Origin: Antedon mediterranea
Lineage: Eukaryota > Echinodermata > Crinoidea > Comatulida > Antedonidae
Direction of reading: 5' to 3'
Length of the DNA stretch: 64,000 nucleotides
Assembly: GCF_964355755.1 (NCBI RefSeq)
Contig: NC_092680.1
Coordinates: forward strand, 16,221,001-16,285,000
The notes under the pieces are model-generated. The model searched no databases. It saw only the letters and a list, made by a program, of their open reading frames with translations, and was not told the DNA's origin. Numbering within the stretch: position 1 is the stretch's first letter; each line of letters begins with the position of its first letter. The position numbers were made by a program, and so were the translations under genes. Shown piece after piece: positions 44,041 through 55,082 of this stretch.

Positions 44041-44150
44041 TATATGAATGGTTTTATGCTATATTTGTTTTTATTGTGTTTTCTTGTTATTATGACGAGC
44101 AATGAATTTCCTTTTTGAGGATCAATAAAAGTTATCTTATCTTATCTTAG
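44041..44150 (+). mobile_element. CR1/L2-like LINE 3' end
   Basis: GAGCAATGAATTTCCTTTTT, then GAGGATCAATAAAAG, then three TTATC repeats. This is the typical 3' terminus of CR1/L2-group elements, reduced to about 100 bp. Confidence 0.7.
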
Positions 44151-45109
44151 ACTGTGATTGATGGTGTCGGATCCTCCAGTGAAGTGAGGACTGGCCTGAT
44201 CCTTCTTAGCTGCTAGCTAGATGCCTACCTGTCATGGTCCTATACTCAGCCTATTCTATAGGTCTAGCCTAGCTAGGCAGGCACTAGCTAGGACAGCTAA
44301 AATAAGGCCTTCTTTCTGGGCCTAACTAGTAGTAGGCCCTAATCCTAATTTAAAGGTTCTCTGTGTGTTTAAATACTATTACTAAATATATAAAATTATA
44401 GGCATTAATTAATGATTAAATAATTGTGCATGTTCCAGTCTTTAATTTTAATTTAGTCTAGTTTAAAGACCCCTTCCCTGCAATTTTGGACGTTTTTTGG
44501 AAAATAATACATATATATCACTTTAAAAACATTAAACCATGTCATTCCTTGTCTTAAATGTACGTTTTATGGTAAATTATGATAAAAAGTGAGAAACAAT
44601 GCACTACCTAAGTAGCTCGCGGCGATCGACCTCTCGTGGACGGTCTTAGGCCTAGCCTAGCTAGGCTTAGTTTTGTAGGCCTAGCTGGTAAACATCGATA
44701 ACGTACGAACATCGTACGCTAGCTATATACCTAGCCTGACGTTGTATAGTTGCTGCATTAATTGTCTTTCTATTTTTGCCAGACTCCGTTGATACAAATT
44801 GGGGAAAACCCGGTATTTTCGCTGAAAAGTTAGGAGTCTTCCATTTGTTTTGGCTTCACGATCGATCGAAAAGTGGGCGAATTACAGGTGAAAAACAAAA
44901 ATATCAATCCGCGCGCAATGCATTTTGGGATTTATAGCGGGCCGCTATAATTATTAGAATCGATTTATTTTTCACATTTTTAACCGTTTAAAGACGAAAA
45001 AAGTTATCGCAATAGGACCATATAGTATTATTTTTACATTAAATATAGTTTGTGATCTTAAATTAGATCTAAAAAACGTAGGGAATGGGGCTTTAATATA
45101 AAACAATTT

Positions 45110-45988
45110 GGCGCTAGGCCTAGTTCCATTTCACACCTGTCATTTATTTCGCCCCGAAACTTATCGTAAGTACCATACCACACCTTAGAATTAGGCCTCA
45201 AAAATACTTTTACGAAGGAGATCACACAAAAAGTAACAAATAAATCCTTTAAATTGATGAATTTACAGACGTGTTTCTCGCACATCGGTTCGTGAATTTC
45301 GCATACTCCATGTTCAATGTTGTTGTTTCTATGGAGCGCCAAAAGAGGAATCATAATAGAGGGCTAAAAACTCAGTATAATGCGTATATTTAATGCATTT
45401 ATTGGTGAAAATTACATTCAATTTTAACATATTGTCAATTTCAATGCAACAAAAATGTTACTGTTGATACTGTACATGGTTTTCGCAGTTTTCGTTAACT
45501 TTTAAGAATGAAAATCGACAAATTCATCATTATATTACATGTACTGTAGGTTTATACCTCAATGATCTAAATAATATTCCTCTTAGGCCTAGGCTAAGGT
45601 AGTGATGCTGATTTAGGGTTAGGGTTAGGTTGATATTTGAAAAACAGCACATTATTAATTAGCAGTAAAATGTTACAGCAACAAAAAACAAAATATATTA
45701 AAGTTAAACGTGTATTTCAATAATAGATGCATTATAAAAGTTTTTAACCATCTATTATAGTGCTCTTTTGGTGCTCCATAGAAACGAAAATATTGAACTT
45801 CGAGTATGCTAAATTCGCGAACGGTATGCGAGAAACATGTCTGTAAAATCATAAATTTCAAGGATTTATTCGTTACTTTTTTACAATTTGTTACAATTTT
45901 AAGGTGTGGTATTCACAATAAGTTACTTAACAAATTTGGAGGCAAAAGGAAGTCGAAATAAAAACAGGTGCGAAACGAAACTAGCGCC
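45110..45988. mobile_element. 879-bp foldback element with 8-bp target duplication
   Basis: The left arm (45110-45365) starts GGCGCTAGG and the right arm (about 45745-45988) ends CTAGCGCC. The arms are diverged inverted copies over about 250 bp, sharing CACCTGT, TTTATTTCG, TAAATCCTT and GTTTCTATGGAGC. AACAATTT flanks both ends exactly (45102-45109 and 45989-45996). An 8-bp duplication fits hAT-like or P-like integration; which of them is not clear. It lies directly upstream of the first coding exon of TENT2. Confidence 0.85.
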
Positions 45989-46098
45989 AACAATTTTATG
46001 CTTAAATGTGTATCATCTACATTAGCTAAATGTTCACTCACTTGACATACAGTAGCTATGCATATTCATATTTTATTTATTTTTGTAGAATTGACAAA

Positions 46099-49000
46099 AT
46101 GTATCAAGACAATTCATATGTCAGTCCAAATGGATTTATTCTACAAACTCCCGTCTACCAAAGGCTAAATGACTTTCACAGAAACCAGATAAGGACCTTT
46201 GAATACAGTAACAGCAGAAGTGTCACCTATCCCCCACCTCTTGCACAAAGGGTGATATCAGGACCTGGGGCAATTTCAGGACCTGGACCCATGCACCCGG
46301 TCCGTGGCACTCAAAGAAATAATTACGATTCTGATTACAGAACACCAAATACCGGTATGCACCAGCCGCCATGGAGTAACCCACCAGCCCAAAGATATTA
46401 TGGAGGGTAGAGTATAATTTTACTATTTTAATAGTAATTTAATTAACCTAAAGCTCCATCTACACTATCAAACTTTATGTGATGTGGCCATATATGGACA
46501 TGATGTCATATCGCTAACATATTTGGGCAATCACCACCATATTTGGACACATCACACTTTTCTAGTATGTAAATTACGTACGATTGATTTACGGTATTAT
46601 TATTTACTTTATCATAATAAAATAATGAATGTTAATGAGTTTGATGGTGACTGCTCTATTTATTACGAGACAAAAGTTAAAAATAGAGCAGTCAATTTTT
46701 ACAATTATTTGTTTTATAACACATCTATTTTTATTCAAGTTATACATTGTAAACCATTGATGAATGCTATGTTAGGAAGCTAGACAATTAAAAAGACGGT
46801 GCTCCAACTTTACACATGAAGTAGAGCAGTTATAGACGGCACGCACAGCAAGTTTCCAAACGCGTTCAATCTAACTTTAGTAATTTGTGATTATAATAAT
46901 AACAACTTTATTTAAAAACGGATGCAACACTTGGATCACCAGATTGGTGTTTTTCACAAGGCCGTTACTTACTACAAAACTATTTACAGTACATAATGAT
47001 TGAAAAACATAGAGTTTCAAGTATATCTTATCTTCAGTCATTTATTATTTTTTTAAATATATGTATATTAGGAGCTGTAATTGAATTTGAGTTTATAGCA
47101 TTTAAACTATTCCATAGCTTTGCGCCAGAATACGAGAAACTTTTCTTTTTGTACTCAGTGTTTGCCTTATGTAAACTTAGAATATCTTTTGATCTAGTAT
47201 TATATGTTTGTTTGCGTTCATAGAATCTGTTTCTTAAGTAGGATGGTTTTAAGTTATTCATTATTTTATACATTGTGACTGCTTCGTTGTAATATTGTTT
47301 TTCTTCTAAATTAGGCCAATTTAAATCTTTGAGCGCCTGTGAGCTAGAGTCATACCTAGATGTATGTGTAATTATTTTGGCTGCTCTATTTTTGAGTACT
47401 TGGAGTATTTGAGGGTTTGATTAAATTTATTCTTAACCCACAGACAACAGAATCTATCTAGAAAAAGAGTGTTTGATAACAATGTCAATGAACAGCCTAC
47501 AAAAAGGAAGAGAAGAAGAGATGATGACAATGGCAGTAGCTCCAAAAAAAAGAAAGACACTAGTAGTATACCTTGCACTCAGACCCCACAAACCTCGAAG
47601 AATGCAACGCCATCAAGAGTACCTCCAACTGGAACCTCATTAACAGACACCGATATGGTATTTCATTCAGTTTTTTCCTGTTTTATTATACCAGACTAAA
47701 GCTCTGGTTATACTGTACTACCAATGTCTATGTCCATATATGGACACAATAACATCATATTATTACCATGTTTGAGAACATCACATTTGTCATTCAAACT
47801 AGTTTGACAGTGTAGACAGCGCAAGTGCATGGCTGATTTCATCAAAATGAGTGTGTTTATGATAAAAGGATAATCGCTGTGATACTACTGTATGCCTGCA
47901 ATAATTATGGAACTGGGTTTTATTAACTAGCATGTTGTATTATTAATTAACAGATTCATTATTGCATGTCTATATACTGTACCTAGGACAGTTGTTCAAT
48001 TAAAGACAAAATAAGCGTGATGTGCCCAAATATGGTAGTGATATGTCCAAATATGGTAGTGATATGACATCATCGTCCATATATGTGCACATAACATTTT
48101 TTTGTCGCATAAAGTTTGATAGTGTAGATAGAGCTTAAGTCTTGCCCAACATCAATTTTCAATCTGAAGTCAAAGTAAAATCGGGTATCTGGTCCAATCT
48201 TTATCAGTAATGAATGGAAGAGTAGGTTACATGGAAGATTGCTGATCAACCCCAGTACTGTTTTTATTTTATGATCATTCAGAATATTATTTTATGTAAT
48301 TTACATTTTTTCAGCTTTCCAAAGATATCTGGGAACATTTCCTGGAAAGAAAACAAACAAAAGCTGATCTACGAAGGAAAGTGGCTCTTAGAAATGACTT
48401 GGCTACTGTGATTCAATTTCTTTATCCATGTGGGTAAAAGTGTTTTTTTATTTGATAGATATTATATAAATTGCAGTGATGTAGCTGGAGAAGTCTGAGG
48501 GTGTGGTTAAATACAGCAGTACTTTCGTGTCTCCATATGTTTCTTAAGTGGGTTCTATGTTGAACTTGGTTGGGTTAGCATGTGCGTGTCCCTGTCCACA
48601 TCCACCCAGCACAGTTGATAAACATGCATTTGTGACCAGTATCAGTGGAGTAAAGCAGAGGAAATTGGCCCTGGTTTAGCACTCCTAAGGACCTTCTAAT
48701 GCTGTGTAGTTGTATTGGAGCTGCCCATACTCTGAAGCCCCTTTAGCTTTCGAGCCCCTTTAGCTTTGGAGCCACTGGGTTTAGCCAATAAAAGCACTCT
48801 ACCAGATATAAGCCTTGAATATTTCTTTTGTACAGATGGTGGGTTGTTTTTAGTTGGTTCTTCTATGAATGGATTCGGTAGTACTGATAGTGATGTTGAT
48901 ATGTGCCTTATGATATCAAATGAAACAGTAAGTCCAACCTCTATAATTGTTTATTTTTTTTATCTCTTCAATATATTAATAAAAGCAACAAAGATGTAGC

Positions 49001-52000
49001 ATTTTGATGTTTTTTTTTATTTCTTTACTTGATACAAAGCAAAGCAGTTTCTTATATTTGAATACAATTGTATTCAAATAATAGAAACTAATTTATGCTT
49101 ACACTACATATTTATGTTATAATAGTTGTAAGAAAGTATTTTTATTGCTTTGTTTGTTCAGATAAGTCAGAAGCATACTGCAAAAATGATGTTACAACGG
49201 ATATTAGTTGAACTGAGTAGACGGTCTTTTCGTGAGTAAATGTTTTTTTCTTTATTATTGAGGATGAGAAGAAGTACCAGAAATTAAGTAGTTTTATTGG
49301 TATAGAATCAGTTAATTTTAGAAGATTTGAGTAAAAGTACATAAATTAATAGTTTTAGAGTTTGTTTGTCTTTCATGAAACGTACTAAACTCTAGCATTT
49401 TTTTATGTGGTTTTAATCCATAGAGACAGTATGTATGTTTACTGTCATACAGTAATTATATCTTTATCTTTATCTAATCACACTTTTTGGTTTTTTTTTT
49501 ATAGATTTTGTACGAAAACCTCTAGTTATTCCGGCAAAAGTTCCCATTTTAAAATTCTATGATTGTTTAAGGTAAGATTATCAATTTAAAATAAACATCC
49601 CGAATGATTGAAATTACTGGTACTGGGTTTGTTCTATTAGCGTTCCTGCTCCCAAAATCATCCATTCATAGAAGCACTGATGATGAAAGTATATCTGTGG
49701 TGACTATAGAGTGGTCCAGAGAAATTACATATACTTTGGCCTAAGTTGATAAAAGATTGAATTGTTTTATTAGAAATAGAGTATATACGAAGTTTAAAGA
49801 TGTATTGTCCCTTAAAACACAAAAAAATTAAGGTCAAAATATTCAAAATTTAAATTGGCCATATCAAAGTAATATTAAAGTTATTCACTTTAAGTCGAAA
49901 ATCATGTACTATGTATATGCACAGGACCAACAGCTTCATCCAAGGATACAAATAATTCGGCACAGATAGGTCTCAAACCCAAACAAATGTCAATTGAGTT
50001 CGCCTTATAGGTAAATGATTATTCGCAAATATTTCTTTTGTAGGAAAATTGAATGTGACCTAAACATCAACAATGCAACAGTAAGTTTTGTCAAACAATT
50101 TTTGTAACTTTCTCTGACAGAATGTCCTGCTTACCAAGTAAAACATAACAGTTTTCCGCCAAATATCTAGCAGAATACCATCACGTTACTTGTTTTGTTC
50201 AGACAGCCTCGTATGACGATGCCCGACGAAATATCTTGACTCGTCTGAGTTGAATCCAGACGAGATGAGTCGTCTTGAAATAGCTTTGGCCGTAGTTTTT
50301 AGATCGTTGGGGAAAGCATTAAACATGTCTAGTTTTCTCCCAACCAGACAACCTATACTGCCTGAGTTGACATTTAGCCGTCCTCACTATTGAGAACATC
50401 AGGCAATCATTGGCTGGTTTTAGTTAACATATGCATAAAATACACCCACACATTTTATTATTGAAAACAACAAACGTAAATGTCATTTATAAAAGAAGAG
50501 ATTCTTTAAGAATGTATAAAAGAATACTTTAATAAGCAATCATTATTACATTTATTACAGGGAATCAGAAATACATACCTGATGCAGCTTTACTCAAAAT
50601 GTAAGTAACAAATAATTTAATAATTAGATAGATAATAATAATTGTATTTATATATTTTCTCAATAAAACAAGAAGTATACTTCCATTTAAACATAATCAC
50701 AAACCAATTATGTTTTTTATTGTTTTCTTGCTAAATGATAGATTTGTGAGATATTAGAAGCGCTCTGTTTTTGTATGCAATTTGTAAATTGTTATTTGTA
50801 GTTTATACATGTGACTATTAATGTTACTTAATTATCTTTCTTTCAAAAAGGGCAAATGTTTTAAAATTGAGAAAGAGACTTCTATCTTTATAGAATTTAA
50901 AATTGCTAGGTAATAATATGAATATTGATTGCTTGACTTAATATTGCAGTGGATTGGAGAGTAGCACCGCTAATCCTTGCGATAAAGAAATGGGCGAGCG
51001 ATGTAGGAATTAATGATGCGAGCAAAGGAACATTGTCAAGTTATTCAGTAGTACTAATGGTGTTGTATTACTTGCAAGGTAAACAAGGAAAATGCAGTTC
51101 ACTTGGGCCGTAAATCCACAGCCAAAAATTAACTGATGAAAATTAACCAGTAAAGTTCCTGTGAAAACTAGGTTTAACTGATTCCACTCCACCATAAACT
51201 GATAATGATCTCATTCAAATCATATAATTATCAGATAAATGCAATAATTGTTAACTTTTGACCTGAAAGAAAATAGTTGCGTTGTGATTGGGCACCTGGT
51301 TGTTTGGTAATGACTGATCATGCACACTTTATTTTTAATTAAATACCGATTGGTTAATGAATTAACTGATAATTTTGGTTTTGGCTGTGGAAACACGGCC
51401 TTAAATTTAAAACAGTAGGTGTTTCATAAAACATGAATAATATTTTCATTATTTTTTCATATACCATCAATTTAATTGTCATTCAATATATTTTGTCAGA
51501 AAAGTACAAAGATAAAACAAATGACAAAAGAAAAGAGTTAAAAATCCAAATGATGGATTAACCAAAATGAGAAATAAATCTCTGCCAAGTGGCTCACCAA
51601 AATCAAAAAGGAAAAGAGACATAATCAAAATACAATGAAATTATTAATAAATAATTTAAATAATTCAATATTTTTTTTATTCTAACAGTTGGTGCTAAGC
51701 CCCCTGTTTTGATATCGTTGCAGCAGAAATACCCAGTAAGTGAAATATTTTGTCATATTTGATACAGCGCATTATACCAAGGCACAGTGTTTTAAAGTTC
51801 TTTCTACAAAAATGTGATGTGCCCATAATAGACATGATGATGTCATACCAATACCATATTTGGGCATATCAATACCATATTTGGGCATATCACTACCACA
51901 TTTGGGCACATTACACTTTTTTGGTCAAACTAGTTTGATAGTCTAGACAGAGCTTTAAAGTATGTCAACCAATTTAAAGGAACTAAAGTAGAGAAACTTT

Positions 52001-54646
52001 TGTCGTGACACCTTTTAATCAGAATTGTGATTATTGCACAAAAATTTGTTGTTTTTCTGATCTCTTTTCAATGACCAAATACCACATTCTGTAATTGTTG
52101 CCAATTTTTTCTACATCAAAATGATGCGGTCATCATAAATAAAGACAGTAAGCAACGTCTGTATGTCTGCTGTACAGTGCTATACCTTGGCTGGCTGCTT
52201 AGTATCACAAATCCACTAGCTAGATGGTGTTACCAGCAGTGTAATACTAAATCCATTTTTAAATGTTAAATCTACATCATTTTAAAATAACTCCAACATA
52301 GTTTACAGATATGATAAAGTTCTGAAATTTATTAAATTGAATTACATTTTATTTATTTTTTAATTTTATTATATTTTATTTACTAAATTTGTCTATTTTT
52401 ACAGCAAAAATTTTTGAACAGTATTAGCGTTTGGGATCTACAAAATCTAGCCCCAGAAGATCAACTGCCATCGTGGATAAACTTTGAATCCAGGAACAAA
52501 CAAAGCTTCTGTCAACTACTAGATGGATTCATGTCATTCTACACGAAAGACTTCCATTTTTACAAAGATGTAGTTTCCGTGAGATTGGGGCGTCCATTGT
52601 TGCTCAGTTCTATTGAAACTGTTGGAGACTGGAAAAAAAAGTTTATACACATTGAAGGTAAAATTGGCTTATTGCTAGGGGTGAATTGGGTTTCAGATGT
52701 GATCATCCTGTAGTTATACAATTGGACCTCACATACTTTACACTGCACCAATAATAATTACATTTGGTACAGCAGACCTGGCTACAGTATCAACATGCAA
52801 CATATTTTGGTATTTTACTTTGTTTTTTATATTTTTAAGGCATCCTATAATATGCGATTTTTTGATATGGTTGAAATTAAATAAAAAAATTAAATACTTC
52901 TTGAAAATGGAAACCTCCCCTATTAACCCTTCAAAGACGTGGCCCGTATCCCAATATGGGGTAATTTACTATTAAAAATACCTTATTCAGCCTCAGCCAC
53001 TTGGGGTAGAAACCTCGTGTCTTCAAAGGGTTAAGCAGACATTTTTTCATCAGTAAAAGTTGGATTTTGTATATATTTCAAGAATTACAATTAAAATAAT
53101 GAAAACATTACTTAACCAACAATTTAATGAAATACAGATAATAATAATTAGCACTCTGCATTTAAAATGTATGTCTGATCATGTATCTGTCTCATAAGCT
53201 ATTTTTTCAATTACATCTATCTATGTTTACTAAATGTTCATATTTTATTTTTCTCAAGAACCCTTTGACAAAACAAACACAGCCCGTGCAGTGTATAGCG
53301 AACAGAGCTTTAGGGTAATCATAAGAGCAATGAACAAGGCTGCAAAGAAATTAAGCAAACCAAAAAATCTAAAGGTAAATGATTTATGTCTCGGTTGACA
53401 ATCGTATTGGTTATACGGTATAATAACCAAAAGAAGACGGGAGGAGAAGCTATGTCAAAGGTCAAGTGCATAACCTGGAACATGGTTGCATGGATTTCTT
53501 GAGGTGGGCAAGATGTTGAATTAGGCTGGTTCAATCCATTTAACTCAGGGTACTGACTTATTTAATGCATTGAACTTTCTGAACACACCGGAAACAAGTT
53601 AAGACTCAATATATGACAAACTAAAAACTACAAATGGATACATTGTAAGTTAACCAAAGTTTAATTTTTTTTTTTTTAAGAGCACAATTTTAGAGAAGTT
53701 TTGTTCTTTTTCTTATTTAATATTATTTCTATTAAGTTGTATCTACATTAATTAAATTAACAAGTTCAAGTTGTATTGAGATAACTATGGTAACTATTGA
53801 TGATTGTTAATTTTACAACTAAAAATATTGAGAAAAAAAATCTATAAACGATCCTAAATACAGAACGGATAACTGATGACAGTTCTATTTGATGCTGTCC
53901 AAGGCAATCTAACAACAAGATGCTGAGCTCCAACGATCAAAAGGTTTCTTCTGTGGTTGCAACACAATCAGTTCCATGCCCCTAAAAAGAGACCACTGCT
54001 GATGGCATTTGTCGCAGTCAGACATGCGACTATCTTGGCAAGGCAAGCTCAGTGTCCTGTTGTTAGATTGCCTTGGTACAACCAAACCTCTCAAAATTTA
54101 ATAAATAAGTATTACTATCTTTTCCCAGAAAGTTTGTTGCTTAAAAACATTTTAATAGAAACCATGTATAAAACAGAAAAGTCCTGTGCTTTGTGATTTG
54201 AGAAGAATTTTGCTTCTTGATCAGAATAAATAATATCATTTGATAACCATTGTAGAAACTTAGGTTTCAAATTGTATATTCTGTTTAAAACTTGTAAAAA
54301 TGTAAAGTGTATAATTTGTATTGATATTACATTAATAAAGTTGTTTTCACAACGTATAGCATTTTGTTAGTATGCTTTTCTGTTTTTGATTGAATATTAT
54401 AATTTCAGCAGTTTTTAGTTAGGATTTATGAAAACTTATAATACATAATATAATTGATATATTCAAGAAACGTGTTTATATCTTTGAAGAGTATTTCTCA
54501 ACCTTTCAAAATAAGCAATAAAAACATTAACTGTGAACCACTTTTACTATGAGAACGTGTCCAGTGTCTTATACACTATACCTTTCAGTTAGCCAAAGCG
54601 TTTGAAAAAGTAAATATCTTTCATTTTCTTTTAGGATTCCATGTAA
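46099..54646 (+). CDS. TENT2: Cytoplasmic poly(A) polymerase GLD2
   Basis: Coding exons: 46099-46406, 47462-47657, 48315-48429, 48836-48927, 49162-49231, 49505-49571, 50044-50080, 50561-50600, 50950-51078, 51689-51735, 52405-52657, 53259-53374 and a tiny last exon 54635-54646. The total is 1482 nt, 493 residues; human has 484. All phases close. The first coding exon is preceded by an acceptor (TTTTGTAG, 46081-46088), so a 5' UTR exon lies upstream. The N-terminus is low-complexity with a basic KRKRRRDDD stretch. The catalytic core is LFLVGSSMNGFGSTDSDVDM, with Asp226 and Asp228 as the metal ligands and Asp288 (KIECDLNI) as the third. GTLSSYSVVLMVLYYLQ and EPFDKTNTARAV follow, as in GLD2. The family extends poly(A) tails of cytoplasmic mRNAs and lacks its own RNA-binding domain. 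The last exon is the least certain: it reads DSM plus stop. Confidence 0.93.
46451..46566. mobile_element. MITE family A, right-truncated copy in TENT2 intron
   Basis: It starts AAGCTCCATCTACACTATCA and keeps the interior up to ACACATCACACTTTT; the right terminus is missing. Confidence 0.7.
46889..47452 (-). pseudogene. LINE fragment: reverse transcriptase C-terminus and 3' UTR
   Basis: On the minus strand the frame reads QVLKNRAAKIITHTSRYDSS, then LKDLNWPNLEEKQYY, then MYKIMNNLKPSYLRNRF and SYSGAKLWNSLN, ending at a stop at 47034. This is the C-terminal pattern of non-LTR retrotransposon ORF2. Upstream of about 47425 the frame is broken. The 3' UTR ends with AATAAAGTTGTTATTATTAT near 46889. 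It ends about 10 bp before the acceptor of TENT2 exon 47462-47657, inside the intron. Confidence 0.8.
47699..47821. mobile_element. MITE family A, degenerate copy in TENT2 intron
   Basis: GCTCTGGTTATACTG at the left and AGTTTGACAGTGTAGACAGC at the right, with a partial family interior. Confidence 0.65.
48003..48136. mobile_element. MITE family A, left-truncated copy in TENT2 intron
   Basis: It starts within the interior (GTGATGTGCCCAAATATGGT) and ends GATAGTGTAGATAGAGCTT. Confidence 0.75.
51106..51400. mobile_element. Foldback MITE, ~0.3 kb, TENT2 intron
   Basis: The left end GGCCGTAAATCCACAGCCAA and the right end TTGGCTGTGGAAACACGGCC are inverted copies; AATTAACTGAT follows in both arms. 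The target duplication is not clear. Confidence 0.75.
51793..51955. mobile_element. MITE family A copy in TENT2 intron
   Basis: The left end is degenerate (AAAGTTCTTTCTAC) and the right end is TGATAGTCTAGACAGAGCTT, with three ACCATATTTGGGCATATC-like repeats inside. Confidence 0.75.
52927..53030. mobile_element. 104-bp piggyBac-like MITE, TTAA target duplication
   Basis: CCCTTCAAAGACGTGG and CCTCGTGTCTTCAAAGGG are inverted ends flanked by TTAA on both sides (52923-52926, 53031-53034). CCC-starting termini with TTAA fit piggyBac-derived MITEs. Confidence 0.8.
53899..54077. mobile_element. 179-bp foldback MITE in last TENT2 intron
   Basis: CCAAGGCAATCTAACAACA and its exact reverse complement end the element, with a looser inverted pair (GCTGAGCT / AAGCTCAG) inside. 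It creates an open frame (53957-54196) that I do not take as coding. Confidence 0.75.
54333..54338 (+). terminator. Possible alternative TENT2 polyadenylation signal
   Basis: AATAAA followed by a T/G-rich stretch (GTTGTTTTCAC, TTTTCTGTTTTTG). It precedes the predicted last exon, so it would serve only a transcript ending in an alternative 3' exon or in retained intron. Confidence 0.35.
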
Positions 54647-54773
54647 AGCTCTGTTTGCACTATCAAACTGTGACAAACAAATGTGATATGCCCATATATG
54701 GACATGATGATATTAAGCATATCACTACCATACTTGGGCACATCACACTAGTTTGATAGTGTAGAAAGGGCTT
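54646..54773. mobile_element. MITE family A copy overlapping the predicted TENT2 stop codon
   Basis: AAGCTCTGTTTGCACTATCA starts at the last base of the predicted TENT2 stop (54644-54646); the right end is TGATAGTGTAGAAAGGGCTT. The element would form the start of the TENT2 3' UTR. Confidence 0.75.
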
Positions 54774-55066
54774 GATGCACAACATTTTTGTTATTCTTTG
54801 TCTCTACAGCGTTTCTGTATTCTGTTATAAACCTGTGAAATGTATACAGTTTACAGAAATCAGTGCTGTTGCTTCCATATAGCACTACAGAATTACATTT
54901 TGATAGTTGTACTTGTAATATTTACTTTAAGATGGTACATACCCACACAATGAAAAATGATTAAACAAAGACTTATCAACTGTTATTTAATGTGAAATAA
55001 TTAACTGTTTATCAATATCAACACCATATATTTATAAATATATTTTATACTATCTTTTTTTTCTTT

Positions 55067-55072
55067 TTTATT
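55067..55072 (-). terminator. Candidate HAX1 polyadenylation signal
   Basis: AATAAA on the minus strand, 10 nt after the HAX1 stop codon. This would give a very short 3' UTR; another signal further down is possible. Confidence 0.4.
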
Positions 55073-55082
55073 AAAATGCATG

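Larger units (their letters stand above)
43384..45109. other. UPF1 upstream region with TAGGCC-rich island
   Basis: This is the first part of the 2.7 kb spacer between divergent UPF1 and TENT2. It contains UPF1 5' UTR and promoter DNA, a dense cluster of TAGGCCTAG words (about 43840-43975 and 44260-44340) and a LINE tail at 44041-44150. I see no ORF of note. Confidence 0.5.

Noticed and set aside
45058-45354. 98-codon minus-strand frame upstream of TENT2
   Set aside because: It lies in one arm of the foldback element, and the other arm is frame-broken at the equivalent place.
45610-45630. Telomere-like GGGTTAGGGTTAGG
   Set aside because: Only two to three units inside the foldback element; too short for an interstitial telomere claim.
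53957-54196. Alternative terminal exon of TENT2 in phase, followed by AATAAA at 54333
   Set aside because: The open part begins inside a 179-bp foldback MITE and the peptide has no GLD2 similarity. It is kept only as a less likely alternative to 54635-54646.
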